Source of the DNA: an uncultured Litorilinea sp.
Lineage (GTDB): Bacteria > Chloroflexota > Anaerolineae > Caldilineales > Caldilineaceae
Length of the DNA: 7,245 nt
Direction: 5' to 3'
Assembly: GCA_946885925.1 (NCBI GenBank)
Contig: CAMPHP010000140.1
Location: 1-7,245 of the forward strand
The translations under genes and the position numbers were made by a program. The notes under the pieces are model-generated. The model was not told where the DNA came from, did no database searches, and saw only the letters and a list, made by a program, of their open reading frames with translations. Below, piece by piece: positions 1-6,915 of the stretch (its first letter is position 1; the number at the start of each line of letters is the position of its first letter).

Positions 1-91
1 GGGATAAGTAGCGCCGCTGTTCAATGGTGACAACTTCTCGTTCGATCTTCTGGCGGCGGCTGCGCAGCCAGTCTAATAACCCGGTTAACAT
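1..91 (-). CDS. Start of an unidentified protein, cut by the left edge
   Basis: An open frame starts at the ATG at 91-89 and runs about 30 codons off the left edge without a stop. It begins MLTGLLDWLRSRRQ and continues with a charged stretch (KIEREVVTIEQRRYLS). There is an in-frame GTG directly before the ATG, at 94-92, so the start could be one codon earlier. The upstream sequence on the minus strand has GGAAG about 10 bases before the ATG and AGGTG touching it, giving a plausible but not strong ribosome binding site. The stop of the GT4 gene lies 59 bp upstream, on the same strand, so this is probably the next gene of the same operon. The amphipathic, arginine-rich N-terminus does not identify a family, and I assign no function. 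The main uncertainty is that only 30 codons are visible. Confidence 0.5.
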   Translation of the reverse strand, partial: MLTGLLDWLRSRRQKIEREVVTIEQRRYLS

Positions 92-110
92 CACCTAATC
101 TCTTCCGCAT

Positions 111-146
111 CCTGATGGCAAGGAAACCTGATGGCAAGGAAACCTG
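111..146. repeat. Exact 16-bp tandem duplication (2.25 copies)
   Basis: The unit CCTGATGGCAAGGAAA occurs at 111-126 and again at 127-142 with no mismatch, followed by CCTG (143-146), which begins a third copy. It fills most of the gap between the stop of the GT4 gene (151-153) and the start of the next leftward gene (91). It has no internal dyad and does not look like a terminator or a ribosome binding site on the minus strand. It is most simply a recent slippage duplication in a spacer, possibly variable in copy number between strains. Confidence 0.9.
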
Positions 147-150
147 GGAA

Positions 151-1338
151 TCAATGCACATCAATGATGCGCTGATAGAGTGCCACAAAGCGCGTGGCGA
201 TCTTGTCCCAATCATACAACTCTACCGCACGCTGGCGTGCTTGCTGGCTCATGCGCCGCCACTTTGCATCATCCACGAGCATCGAGTGGATCGCAGCAGC
301 CAAGGCTGGAGGATCGGCAGGTGGCACGCGGTAGCCCACTTCGGGCGTGACGACATCGCGGATGCCATCTACATCGCTGGCAACGACGGGTGTTCCTGAG
401 GCGAGCGCCTCAAGCAGCACCACCCCTTGCCCTTCTTCTAGCGACGGCAGCACAAAGAGCCGTGCTTGGCGCATCCATGTACTCACGGTTGCTTGCGGCT
501 GGAAGCCCACAAACTCCACGCGGTCATTCAAGCCCAGCGCGGCTGTCTGTTCGCGTAATGCGTCTTCCTCTGGCCCCTCGCCCACAATCACCACACGATA
601 GCGAGGTAGATCCGACGGTAGCAACGCTAACGCATCTAGCAGATAGCGCACACCCTTACGCTTGATCAAAAAGCCGGTGAACAGAACGATCGGAACGCGC
701 TCTGCTGCCTGCCCGCGCGTCTCTTCTTGTGGTGGTGTAAAGCGATAAATATCAACCCCATTGGGCACGATCTCAATCTTTTCTGACTTAGCTCCGGCGC
801 GAATGGCGGCATTCTTTAATGCATGGCTCAACGCGGTCACTTGGTCGCTGCCATTGAGGACGCGGCGCGTAAACCATGCGCCTACGCGGCCCTTTGCCAT
901 CTGAAAGACATCACTGCCCTGCACCGTCACCAATACGGGTTTGCGGTGGATGGCGCGGCCTACAAGGGCCGCGCTGCCAGATACGGTCCAGTGAGCATGG
1001 ACAAGGTCGCAATGGCGGGCATATTGGGCAATGCGCTGGCTGTGGCGGGCCATAAAAACAGGGAATTGTAGCCGCGCCAGCGGGTATTTGCGTAGCGTAA
1101 TCGGCAAACCGCCCCCATCCTTACGCAGGCTTTCCGCTGTTTCGGGCCACCAGTAGCGAGGACGCAGCACCTCAATACCTTCGATGACTTCCTGCGTTTT
1201 TGCCTTAGGCGTATGCAGCGCAACAACGCCAACCTCAACCCCTTGCCGCTGTACCGCGCGTGCCAACTCCCAGATAAAGGCCCCTTGTCCATCACCGGCC
1301 CAACGTGGGAAGGTGGTGGCGACCATGCATACCTTCAT
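151..1338 (-). CDS. Family 4 glycosyltransferase (GT-B fold)
   Basis: This 395-residue soluble protein is a retaining GT4 enzyme that would move a sugar from a nucleotide-sugar donor to a glycan or lipid acceptor at the cytoplasmic side of the membrane. The N-terminal acceptor domain has the typical opening MVATTFPRW followed by GDGQGAF (residues 15-21), then HAHW (114-117) and GSD (141-143). The C-terminal donor domain has VPNGVD (191-196), TGFLIKRKG (221-229, with the basic residues that bind donor phosphate), GEGP (243-246), and the EX7E motif E292-E300 within PSLEEGQGVVLLEALASGTP. Length is normal for GT4 and no motif is missing. The start ATG at 1338 has AGGA 10 bases upstream, overlapping the stop of the methyltransferase gene 12 bp away, so the two are almost certainly co-transcribed and probably co-translated. 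The donor and acceptor cannot be told from the sequence. Confidence 0.95.
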   Translation of the reverse strand: MKVCMVATTFPRWAGDGQGAFIWELARAVQRQGVEVGVVALHTPKAKTQEVIEGIEVLRPRYWWPETAESLRKDGGGLPITLRKYPLARLQFPVFMARHSQRIAQYARHCDLVHAHWTVSGSAALVGRAIHRKPVLVTVQGSDVFQMAKGRVGAWFTRRVLNGSDQVTALSHALKNAAIRAGAKSEKIEIVPNGVDIYRFTPPQEETRGQAAERVPIVLFTGFLIKRKGVRYLLDALALLPSDLPRYRVVIVGEGPEEDALREQTAALGLNDRVEFVGFQPQATVSTWMRQARLFVLPSLEEGQGVVLLEALASGTPVVASDVDGIRDVVTPEVGYRVPPADPPALAAAIHSMLVDDAKWRRMSQQARQRAVELYDWDKIATRFVALYQRIIDVH

Positions 1339-1348
1339 GCGTGCATCA

Positions 1349-1352
1349 TCCT
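1349..1352 (-). promoter_or_regulatory. Ribosome binding site of the GT4 gene, overlapping the upstream stop
   Basis: On the minus strand AGGA lies 10 bases before the ATG at 1338 and shares bases with the TAG stop (1353-1351) of the preceding methyltransferase gene. This supports the ATG at 1338 as the start and suggests that ribosomes ending the methyltransferase help initiation on the GT4 gene. Confidence 0.6.
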
Positions 1353-2175
1353 AGCGTTGGGAACCATGCAGCGCATTGGATACTGGCTGCTGGAGCAGAA
1401 ACTGTACATGCCAGGTCAACAGTTCGCCAAGAACGGGCCAGCGGGCAAGGCTATGGGGAAAATAGCGGGTGGATTGATCTAGCATCGTCATCCCACTTTG
1501 GGCAATCAAGCGTCGCGCCTTGGCAATGGTCATGACAAAAAGACCCCAATCCGCATAGATGCCTGCAAACGAGGTTGGCTGCTCGTTGACCGGATAGAGC
1601 TTCTTTGCCCATTCCGGATGGCTCTTTTGGCTGCGGTTGCCTGCTAGGCGCATCGCCCATTGTTCGCCAAAGTAATGAAAGGGTGCATACTCGTGCCCCC
1701 CAACTGGACTATAAAATGGCGGAAAGCTCAGATAACAGAATCCACCTGGTTTGAGGATACGCGCCACCTCTTGCAGCACTCTTAGTGGATTGGGTACATG
1801 CTCAATCAGACTGGCACAAAAGACAAAGTCGATTGAGCCGGTAGCCAGCGGAATGTGCAGCGCGTTGCCAACCACGGGCATACAGCCTTCCTCAAGCGAG
1901 ACCGCACCTGCCATCAAGTCCACACTTACAACCTCCGCACCCTGGCGTGCCATCTGCTCACTGTAGCCGCCAATGCCAGAGCCCAGGTCTAGTACGCGCT
2001 GCCCCTGGAGTTTTACGCCAAAGGCAAACAAATAATCAAAGATGAGTTGCGCTTGAAACGCTTGAAACTCACGATAGTCAAGCTCGGAGCGAATGCGTTT
2101 ACGGGTTAATCGCCAAAGTTTGGCGTATTCTTGCCAACCGACATGCCAGCGTGCTGGCTGACTATTTGTGGTCAT
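1351..2175 (-). CDS. Class I SAM-dependent methyltransferase (Methyltransf_11 type)
   Basis: A soluble methyltransferase of 274 residues from the ATG at 2175, or 288 from the in-frame GTG at 2217. Numbered from the GTG, motif I is VLDLGSGIGG (75-84), the acidic residue ending strand beta-2 is D100 in VVSVD, motif II contains D130 and is followed by LIEHV (138-141, the E-H pair common in Methyltransf_11), and LKPGG (155-159) is the post-motif III turn. The segment SFPPFYSPVGGHE with a following P-x-H-Y-F-G is typical of methyltransferases found in glycan clusters. It lies between a GT-C-like gene and a GT4 gene on the same strand, so a methyl transfer to a sugar or a lipid-linked glycan intermediate is likely, but the acceptor is inferred. 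The start is uncertain: neither codon has a strong ribosome binding site. I prefer the ATG because the 14-residue extension (MCHPFVKRSDDYNS) has no family character. The GTG would leave only 17 bp to the upstream gene. Confidence 0.92.
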   Translation of the reverse strand: MTTNSQPARWHVGWQEYAKLWRLTRKRIRSELDYREFQAFQAQLIFDYLFAFGVKLQGQRVLDLGSGIGGYSEQMARQGAEVVSVDLMAGAVSLEEGCMPVVGNALHIPLATGSIDFVFCASLIEHVPNPLRVLQEVARILKPGGFCYLSFPPFYSPVGGHEYAPFHYFGEQWAMRLAGNRSQKSHPEWAKKLYPVNEQPTSFAGIYADWGLFVMTIAKARRLIAQSGMTMLDQSTRYFPHSLARWPVLGELLTWHVQFLLQQPVSNALHGSQR

Positions 2176-2234
2176 TGAATTGTAGTCATCGGATCTCTTT
2201 ACGAATGGGTGACACACGTTTTGTTTTGACCTAT

Positions 2235-4181
2235 TTACGGCTCAGATGGCTGAACCTGGAAGATCCACACACCATTTTGATTGTAGATCTGTGTGAACAA
2301 CTCTGGATGCGCCACGAAAAACACTGGATCCAACTCGGTTTTGCGCGCCCCAATATAGATATAGGTAATTCCATAGTGGTTGAGTGTTGCCCATAAGGTT
2401 TGGGCGTCCTCGGCGGCTGCTAAATCGTATAGCCGCTGGTTGACCAGATTGCGATACTCGCCCGTGCCATCACTTGCATAATGTTGAGGCGGCATAATGG
2501 TCTGACGCGCGGCGAGTAGGGGTAGATAATAGCCGCCATCCAAGCCGTGGGCAACTTCGGGTGTCCAGAAGCTGGTCGCAATATAAAAAAGCGCATCTGG
2601 CGGAGTCTCTTGCTCGATCCAGCGCATGGCTTGCACGTCGGCATCCCGTACAAAGATATTGTCGCGGGCCACCAGCCGCGTGTTGCTCACAATCGCACCG
2701 ATGCCTAATAGCACAAGTCCAATCAGGAGTCCACCCATAAGGCGCTCGCGTGCAGCACGGGTGATGGTACATTGGTTTGTTGCGAAAGCTGCCAGTTCGT
2801 GAAATAGATAGCCGATCAGTGCTGCCAGCGGTAGATAGAGTGCAATAATGACGATCGTATTAGAGTAGAGGGGTGTAAAGTTAAGCAGATGCAAATTGGC
2901 ACCCACAAAGAGGCTGATCATCCAGAGCAATAGCACCAGCACCATCTGATTACGCCGCCAGATGCCCCAGATTGCGCCGAGTCCCGCCATTGCCCACAGA
3001 TAGCCAACCATGCCAAAATCCAATAGCTCTTTGGGGTCAAAGCCATAGTAGCGACCGTGCTGTTCCTCTTCATAGCCAGAGACAGCTACGCTTGCGTAGT
3101 TGCCGCCAAAGCCCATTGCCAATCGCCACAGCCAGGGCGCTAACAACAGCAGCCCTATTCCCGCCAGCAATGCTGTTTCCAGGAGCAAACGCCCGCGTCT
3201 TTGTTCTTTCTGCGTTTGCAGCATGACCCATGCCCAGAGGATGCCCGCAAGGAGCAACCCAAAGATGAAGATACGATAGTGGACAAAAAAGAGTCCGGCA
3301 AAGACTACAACGGTCAGCAGCAGCAGACGATAGCGGGGTGTCGGGGCCTGTAGCACTGCCAAATAGAGTACTGCCGCAACCGGCAGCAGCATTTGACCAT
3401 CCAACTGGGTAAAACGTCCCCAATTGACAAACTGAGCGGGCATGTGCGAGAGCAGCCCCACCACGACTGCCGCGGCCAATCCGGCTACTCGACTGTTAAA
3501 GAATCGCTGTGTAAAAAGGTAGGTAGTCGGGACGACTAGCATATTCAAGATCTGCCCCAAAATCACCAAACCGTGAAGCACTGGCAAGCCGGTAAGCCAG
3601 TGAACCCACGCGGCTAATGCGTGAAAGCCAAAGTGATAGGTAAAGTCGGCAATCGGTGCATACGGCTCATAGGTCGTGGGAATTGTGCCTTGGTCAACCA
3701 CCATTTGGGTGACGACTGCGTGACCATAGGCGTCTGTCCAAAGAGGATACTCAATGCCACGAATACTCCACAGGCGACCGATCAGAGTAAAGAGTAAAAC
3801 AATGCCAAGAGCGGCATAGGTCCAACGCTGGTCTGTGCAGCGCGCCGAGTATTCCCTCTGAGCAGTTGCTTGACTTTGTGAGGAGCCGCGTTGGTATTGA
3901 CCCTGCTCTAATTGGACTTGTCGCCCAGACCACCACTCCCAAGCAATGACAACCGCACAGAGCGCCAATAGTCCAATCACCGCGCTTGGACCTTGAGGGA
4001 TTCCGATTAACGTCGTTGCATAGAGCAGAAGTGGAACAGCCGCTAACGACAATCCCACAGCCATACAAAACGCTTCCACTCGATCCAGGTCTAGTTGGCG
4101 GCGTGCCAGGGCCAGCAGGGCATAGCCAGGGAGAAGAAGGATCGCGGCTACACCCGCTGCTAAACGCACAAAGTCGAACAT
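2235..4181 (-). CDS. Large polytopic membrane protein, GT-C-like, with soluble C-terminal domain
   Basis: This 648-residue protein begins directly with a membrane segment (MFDFVRLAAGVAAILLLPGYALLAL, residues 7-27), then has others near 38-58, 66-83 and 120-137 and about eight more up to residue 500. A basic and polar linker (87-118) separates the first three helices from the rest. The first large loop after the fourth helix carries WTDAYGHA (148-155) and TYHFGFH (171-177), and a later loop carries NWGRFTQLDGQ (243-253). Acidic residues in the first large outer loop followed by histidine- and tyrosine-rich motifs are what GT-C glycosyltransferases use to bind a polyprenyl-phosphate-sugar donor. 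Residues about 511-648 form a soluble domain starting DADVQAMRWIEQETPPDALF, a pattern seen after the membrane part of many large uncharacterised GT-C-like proteins. It resembles the DUF6541-type membrane proteins, but I cannot confirm the family. Function is inferred: sugar transfer outside the membrane. The ATG at 4181 has no visible Shine-Dalgarno sequence. Confidence 0.88.
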   Translation of the reverse strand: MFDFVRLAAGVAAILLLPGYALLALARRQLDLDRVEAFCMAVGLSLAAVPLLLYATTLIGIPQGPSAVIGLLALCAVVIAWEWWSGRQVQLEQGQYQRGSSQSQATAQREYSARCTDQRWTYAALGIVLLFTLIGRLWSIRGIEYPLWTDAYGHAVVTQMVVDQGTIPTTYEPYAPIADFTYHFGFHALAAWVHWLTGLPVLHGLVILGQILNMLVVPTTYLFTQRFFNSRVAGLAAAVVVGLLSHMPAQFVNWGRFTQLDGQMLLPVAAVLYLAVLQAPTPRYRLLLLTVVVFAGLFFVHYRIFIFGLLLAGILWAWVMLQTQKEQRRGRLLLETALLAGIGLLLLAPWLWRLAMGFGGNYASVAVSGYEEEQHGRYYGFDPKELLDFGMVGYLWAMAGLGAIWGIWRRNQMVLVLLLWMISLFVGANLHLLNFTPLYSNTIVIIALYLPLAALIGYLFHELAAFATNQCTITRAARERLMGGLLIGLVLLGIGAIVSNTRLVARDNIFVRDADVQAMRWIEQETPPDALFYIATSFWTPEVAHGLDGGYYLPLLAARQTIMPPQHYASDGTGEYRNLVNQRLYDLAAAEDAQTLWATLNHYGITYIYIGARKTELDPVFFVAHPELFTQIYNQNGVWIFQVQPSEP

Positions 4182-4259
4182 TGGTACGCGTTCAAAAGTC
4201 TAGTTACGGTTGATCTCTGCGGGTATGAGATCTGTGGATAAGCGACCATGATGTGGAAG
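4182..4259. other. Intergenic gap with small inverted repeat and DnaA-box-like 9-mer
   Basis: The 78-bp spacer between the two GT-C-like genes holds GATCTC (4212-4217) and GAGATC (4227-4232), a perfect 6-bp inverted repeat with a 9-base centre. Directly beside it TGTGGATAA (4233-4241) reads TTATCCACA on the minus strand, an exact match to the classical DnaA box. A 6-bp stem without a T-tract is too weak for a terminator. I see no convincing promoter for the downstream gene here, so read-through from 5870 is the simplest model. Confidence 0.4.
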
Positions 4260-5870
4260 TCAGCGCTTGAATGGCTGATGGCTCGGAGCGTGGCTTGCTC
4301 GAAGCGTGACTGTAAAGGTAAAGAGTAACATGGCTATGTAGCAGACGGGCAATGCCAGTAGCAGCGGCGGCACAAAAGAGGGCTTATCGAGCAATGCGCG
4401 CTGGTAGATGAATGATAATTCTTCACTTCGCCATGTTTGCGGAGGCAGAACACCCTGCACAACTTCGCTCCAGTAGTAATAGTATGGTACCAGATTGCCA
4501 AAGAGTGAGAAGAGTCCCATCACCCACAGCACCACCACGACTGCCAAGATCATCTGCTCTCCACGTTCATAGTGCCACAACCCCCAAACGAGGAGGAGTA
4601 TAAAAGGAACAATGGCGGGCAACATAAAACGACCCTGGATGATGGGAACCATGCCTTGATAATAGCTGTTCATCACCGCTATGGCATAGAGGAGGATTGT
4701 CACACCATAGATCCACACGGCTGCCACTGGCGCATCGTACCTGCCTTCACTCTGCTTGCGTTCATGCCGCTTCTGCCAGAGAGCAATGGCAAGCCCTCGC
4801 CAGGCGACGATGACCACAACCGCCATGAACAAATAGAAGAGCGTCAACAACGCATTTTGCCCTACATCGCTCCCCTTCCACCAGACCAGCCAAAAATGAT
4901 TGGGGAGGCTGATCAGCGTACGCATCAATCCTGCCAATGAGGTATCCACCTGGGCGAGGCGATGTAGCTGTTCAAATGCAGCGAAGCCGGTGAGATCGCC
5001 ATAGAGGTACAGATTGCGTATGGCGAGCACAATGCCCAAGGGTGCTGCTGGTAATGCCATCCATCCGATCTGTCGTGCGATGTCTTGCTCGCGGCGGCGC
5101 ATCCATAAGAGCTGCAGCAAGGGTGCACCCAACAATCCAGCCGGAATCTTCACCCACACTGCCAGCCCCAAAAGCAAGCCCAACAAGAGGCTGCGCCGCG
5201 CCGTTAAACCTGAGATAATCGCACGGGTTAGCGCCACAAAAAAGAGTGCCGCCAGGACTTCGAGCAATACATCGTTGTTGATACGGCTGGTGGCAATGGC
5301 CCGTTCCGGGATGGCGATGAGCAGGAGGCTTGCCAGAAAGGGGAGGCGCGGCAATTGCGGCAGCAGGATTTGCGCCGTTCGGTAGGTAGCCCAGACCGTG
5401 ATTAGCGACAGCATGATGACGACGATACGCAAGCCGTAGACCTTCACCAACATGTCATCGGGCAGTGCTAGATAGAAGGGGGTCATGAGCAAATAGAAGA
5501 GAGGGGGGTGATAAGCCTCATAGCTATATCCCTCCAACCCCATCTCCTGCGGGTCATCAGTCGTAGGCGCTGTCCAGTGAAAGGTCTCCCAACGGCGCGT
5601 GGCAAAGAGGCTGGAGACAATTTCATCCGAAAGGTAAAGCTCTCCCGCCACAGGGAGGGATTGCTCTTCGGCGATGTATTGGATGTAATGAAGGTGTTGG
5701 GCTTCGTCGATCAATCCCCATGGAGGTAAGAAGAGCGCATAGAGTGCGCCATGGAGAAAGGCCAAAAGCAAGAGGTACGCCAGAGCAGTCCGTGTAGACA
5801 GCACGATTGCCCTGCGCTCAACCGTTTCCACACGGGTCGCTGGTACATGGGTCTCTTGCACATAGGACAT
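4260..5870 (-). CDS. GT-C-type integral membrane glycosyltransferase (PMT/DUF2142-like)
   Basis: A polytopic protein of 536 residues from the ATG at 5870, or 554 from an in-frame GTG at 5924. Numbered from the GTG, a short cytoplasmic tail is followed by the first helix (about 44-66), then the first outer loop with PPWGLIDEAQH (67-77), whose D73-E74 match the catalytic or metal-binding acidic pair of GT-C enzymes such as ArnT and protein O-mannosyltransferases. Next come YEAYHPPLFYLL (135-146), the helix pair around NNDVLLEVLAALF, and LLGLLLGLAVWVK, all typical of the ArnT/PMT/DUF2142 group, then several more helices to the C-terminus. Such enzymes take a sugar from a polyprenyl-phosphate carrier and add it to a lipid, glycan or protein on the outer face. 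There is no large C-terminal soluble domain. It is the first gene of the leftward unit. I chose the ATG because a promoter with a -10 box 6 bases before it fits a leaderless start. The exact subfamily and acceptor are unknown. Confidence 0.9.
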   Translation of the reverse strand: MSYVQETHVPATRVETVERRAIVLSTRTALAYLLLLAFLHGALYALFLPPWGLIDEAQHLHYIQYIAEEQSLPVAGELYLSDEIVSSLFATRRWETFHWTAPTTDDPQEMGLEGYSYEAYHPPLFYLLMTPFYLALPDDMLVKVYGLRIVVIMLSLITVWATYRTAQILLPQLPRLPFLASLLLIAIPERAIATSRINNDVLLEVLAALFFVALTRAIISGLTARRSLLLGLLLGLAVWVKIPAGLLGAPLLQLLWMRRREQDIARQIGWMALPAAPLGIVLAIRNLYLYGDLTGFAAFEQLHRLAQVDTSLAGLMRTLISLPNHFWLVWWKGSDVGQNALLTLFYLFMAVVVIVAWRGLAIALWQKRHERKQSEGRYDAPVAAVWIYGVTILLYAIAVMNSYYQGMVPIIQGRFMLPAIVPFILLLVWGLWHYERGEQMILAVVVVLWVMGLFSLFGNLVPYYYYWSEVVQGVLPPQTWRSEELSFIYQRALLDKPSFVPPLLLALPVCYIAMLLFTFTVTLRASHAPSHQPFKR

Positions 5871-5876
5871 AGTGGG

Positions 5877-5906
5877 AGTATAGTGCTTTCCGGCCTTTTG
5901 CGCCAA
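5877..5906 (-). promoter_or_regulatory. Sigma70-like promoter for the leftward operon
   Basis: Read on the minus strand, TTGGCG (5906-5901, 4 of 6 to the -35 consensus) is followed after 18 bases by TATACT (5882-5877, 5 of 6 to the -10 consensus). Six bases (CCCACT) then separate the -10 box from the ATG at 5870, so the normal start point of transcription would be the A of that ATG. No Shine-Dalgarno sequence lies before the ATG, which agrees with a leaderless mRNA. If translation instead began at the GTG at 5924, this promoter would lie inside the coding region. Confidence 0.5.
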
Positions 5907-5952
5907 TCTATCTATCTTCACCACGATTCATCAACGTGACGAATTGAGTGGC

Positions 5953-6915
5953 ATGGCAGGACGTGGCGCTTGGCGTAGAATTCTCCACATTGTTGGCATT
6001 GTCTTGGGCCTTGCCCTCTTGGCCCAACAGACATGGCAAGGCTATATTGCTATCCAGCAGGTCGAAACGTGTGCAGTGCGCCCCAGCTATTTTGCTGGTG
6101 TATTAGGATTGTACGTAGCTGCCTATTTTGTGCAAATCATTGCCTGGGCACTCATCATGCGCTCTCTGCAAGCGCCACTCTCGCCTAGCGCACTGCTCAA
6201 AGGCTATGCAATTTCGTTTCTGCCCCGCTATATTCCTGGCACGGTATGGGGCTATCTCAGCCGCAATGAATGGCTAGCTCAGACCCACGGGATTTCCTAT
6301 TCCGTTTCGACCACTGCCTCACTGTTAGAAGCAGGCTTGCTCTTGGTGACAGCCGTGGCCCTGGGCGCATTTTATTGGGTAGATGGGATGTGGAAAGTGC
6401 CTGTGGCCCTGCTTGGGCTTGTCACGATTGGCATGACTTGGGTGGCTGTGCCCTGGTTAGCGAGCCGCTTCAGTGGCAAACGGTTGCAACTCTCTCTGGC
6501 TGAGCTCCCACGGTTTACTCTCCCAGGGTTTGCTCTCCCGCGCTTTGATTCTCAACATTGGCGTCTTGGCGTATGGACCGTCATACTCTATCTCCTGTTC
6601 TGGGTGCTACAGGGTGGCGCAATTCTCTATACTAGCACTACACTATGCGTCAACGCTCCGGTGGGCTTGCTGGAAGCAATGGCGGCTGTGAGTCTCTCCT
6701 GGGCACTTGGCTTTGTTATCCTTTTTGTTCCGGCAGGTCTGGGTGTTCGCGAGTGGAGTCTTAGCGCACTTCTTGTCAATTTCGCGCAGCTAGAGCCTGG
6801 GATAGCGGCAATGGTGGCTGTGATCTCACGAGTTGCTTTAATTTGTGCCGAAATTGTTGTACTTTTGATTGGACTACAAATTTACATTCGAGGTTGGTGG
6901 AGTAAACGTGCTTAA
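5953..6915 (+). CDS. LPG_synthase_TM / UPF0104-type integral membrane protein
   Basis: A membrane protein of 320 residues from the ATG at 5953, or 323 from the in-frame TTG at 5944. Numbered from the TTG, hydrophobic segments lie near 12-28, 50-72, 80-96, 122-143, 150-172, 208-230, 243-264 and 285-311. Two family hallmarks are visible: [19 protein letters not shown] (92-110), the region where relatives have the Y-x-P-G and G-x-x-x-R motif, and [11 protein letters not shown] (261-271), the conserved P-x-G-x-G-x-R-E segment of the last helices. Length matches stand-alone members of the family, which lack the aminoacyl-transferase domain of MprF. So it should not itself make lysyl-phosphatidylglycerol. 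Such proteins often sit beside glycosyltransferases and may help translocate lipid-linked sugars, but that is inferred. It is the first gene rightward from the shared intergenic region, and neither start has a clear ribosome binding site. It overlaps the next gene by 8 bp. A short repeat lies in the loop at 188-202. Confidence 0.9.
   Translation: MAGRGAWRRILHIVGIVLGLALLAQQTWQGYIAIQQVETCAVRPSYFAGVLGLYVAAYFVQIIAWALIMRSLQAPLSPSALLKGYAISFLPRYIPGTVWGYLSRNEWLAQTHGISYSVSTTASLLEAGLLLVTAVALGAFYWVDGMWKVPVALLGLVTIGMTWVAVPWLASRFSGKRLQLSLAELPRFTLPGFALPRFDSQHWRLGVWTVILYLLFWVLQGGAILYTSTTLCVNAPVGLLEAMAAVSLSWALGFVILFVPAGLGVREWSLSALLVNFAQLEPGIAAMVAVISRVALICAEIVVLLIGLQIYIRGWWSKRA
6505..6549 (+). repeat. Three-copy 15-bp in-frame repeat (LPxFx pentapeptide)
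   Basis: Three adjacent 15-base units at 6505-6519, 6520-6534 and 6535-6549 each begin CTCCC and keep a TTT at the same place. They encode [10 protein letters not shown] and LPRFD (residues 188-202 of the LPG_synthase_TM protein numbered from the TTG). The units differ at a few bases, so the duplication is not very recent. It lies in the hydrophilic loop between two membrane segments, where length change is tolerated because the unit is a multiple of three. Confidence 0.8.
6899..6902 (+). promoter_or_regulatory. Ribosome binding site of the GT2 gene inside the upstream gene
   Basis: GGAG lies 5 bases before the GTG at 6908, within the last codons of the LPG_synthase_TM gene. It is the clearest Shine-Dalgarno sequence in the window and fixes the GTG as the start of the GT2 gene, with an 8-bp overlap of the two reading frames. 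Confidence 0.65.

Noticed and set aside
115..399. Plus-strand open frame opposite the end of the GT4 gene, starting in the 16-bp repeat
   Set aside because: It lies antisense to a GT4 gene with all its motifs, has no family character, and its ATG is only a by-product of the repeat.
2179..2184. TACAAT on the minus strand before the methyltransferase ATG, a possible -10 box
   Set aside because: It is only 3 bases from the ATG and has no acceptable -35 partner at 16-18 bases, so read-through from the upstream gene is simpler.
2972..3423. Overlapping shadow frames on both strands inside the 648-residue membrane protein gene
   Set aside because: Their translations are arginine-, serine- and alanine-rich without motifs, while the main frame is continuous with clear membrane segments.
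4212..4232. 6-bp stem in the 4182-4259 spacer as a rho-independent terminator
   Set aside because: The stem is short, half A-T, and no T-tract follows on either strand.
4572..4940. Plus-strand frame of 122 codons opposite the GT-C gene
   Set aside because: It is antisense to a continuous membrane-protein frame and encodes a low-complexity, proline- and histidine-rich translation with no recognisable domain.
5906..5917. ATCT tetranucleotide repeated three times in the divergent region, possible phase-variation tract
   Set aside because: Three copies are too few for likely slippage, and it lies upstream of the preferred ATG so it would not shift that reading frame.
5953..6915. Annotation as a true lysylphosphatidylglycerol synthase (MprF)
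   Set aside because: The protein is only about 320 residues and lacks the C-terminal aminoacyl-transferase domain; only the membrane part of the family is present.
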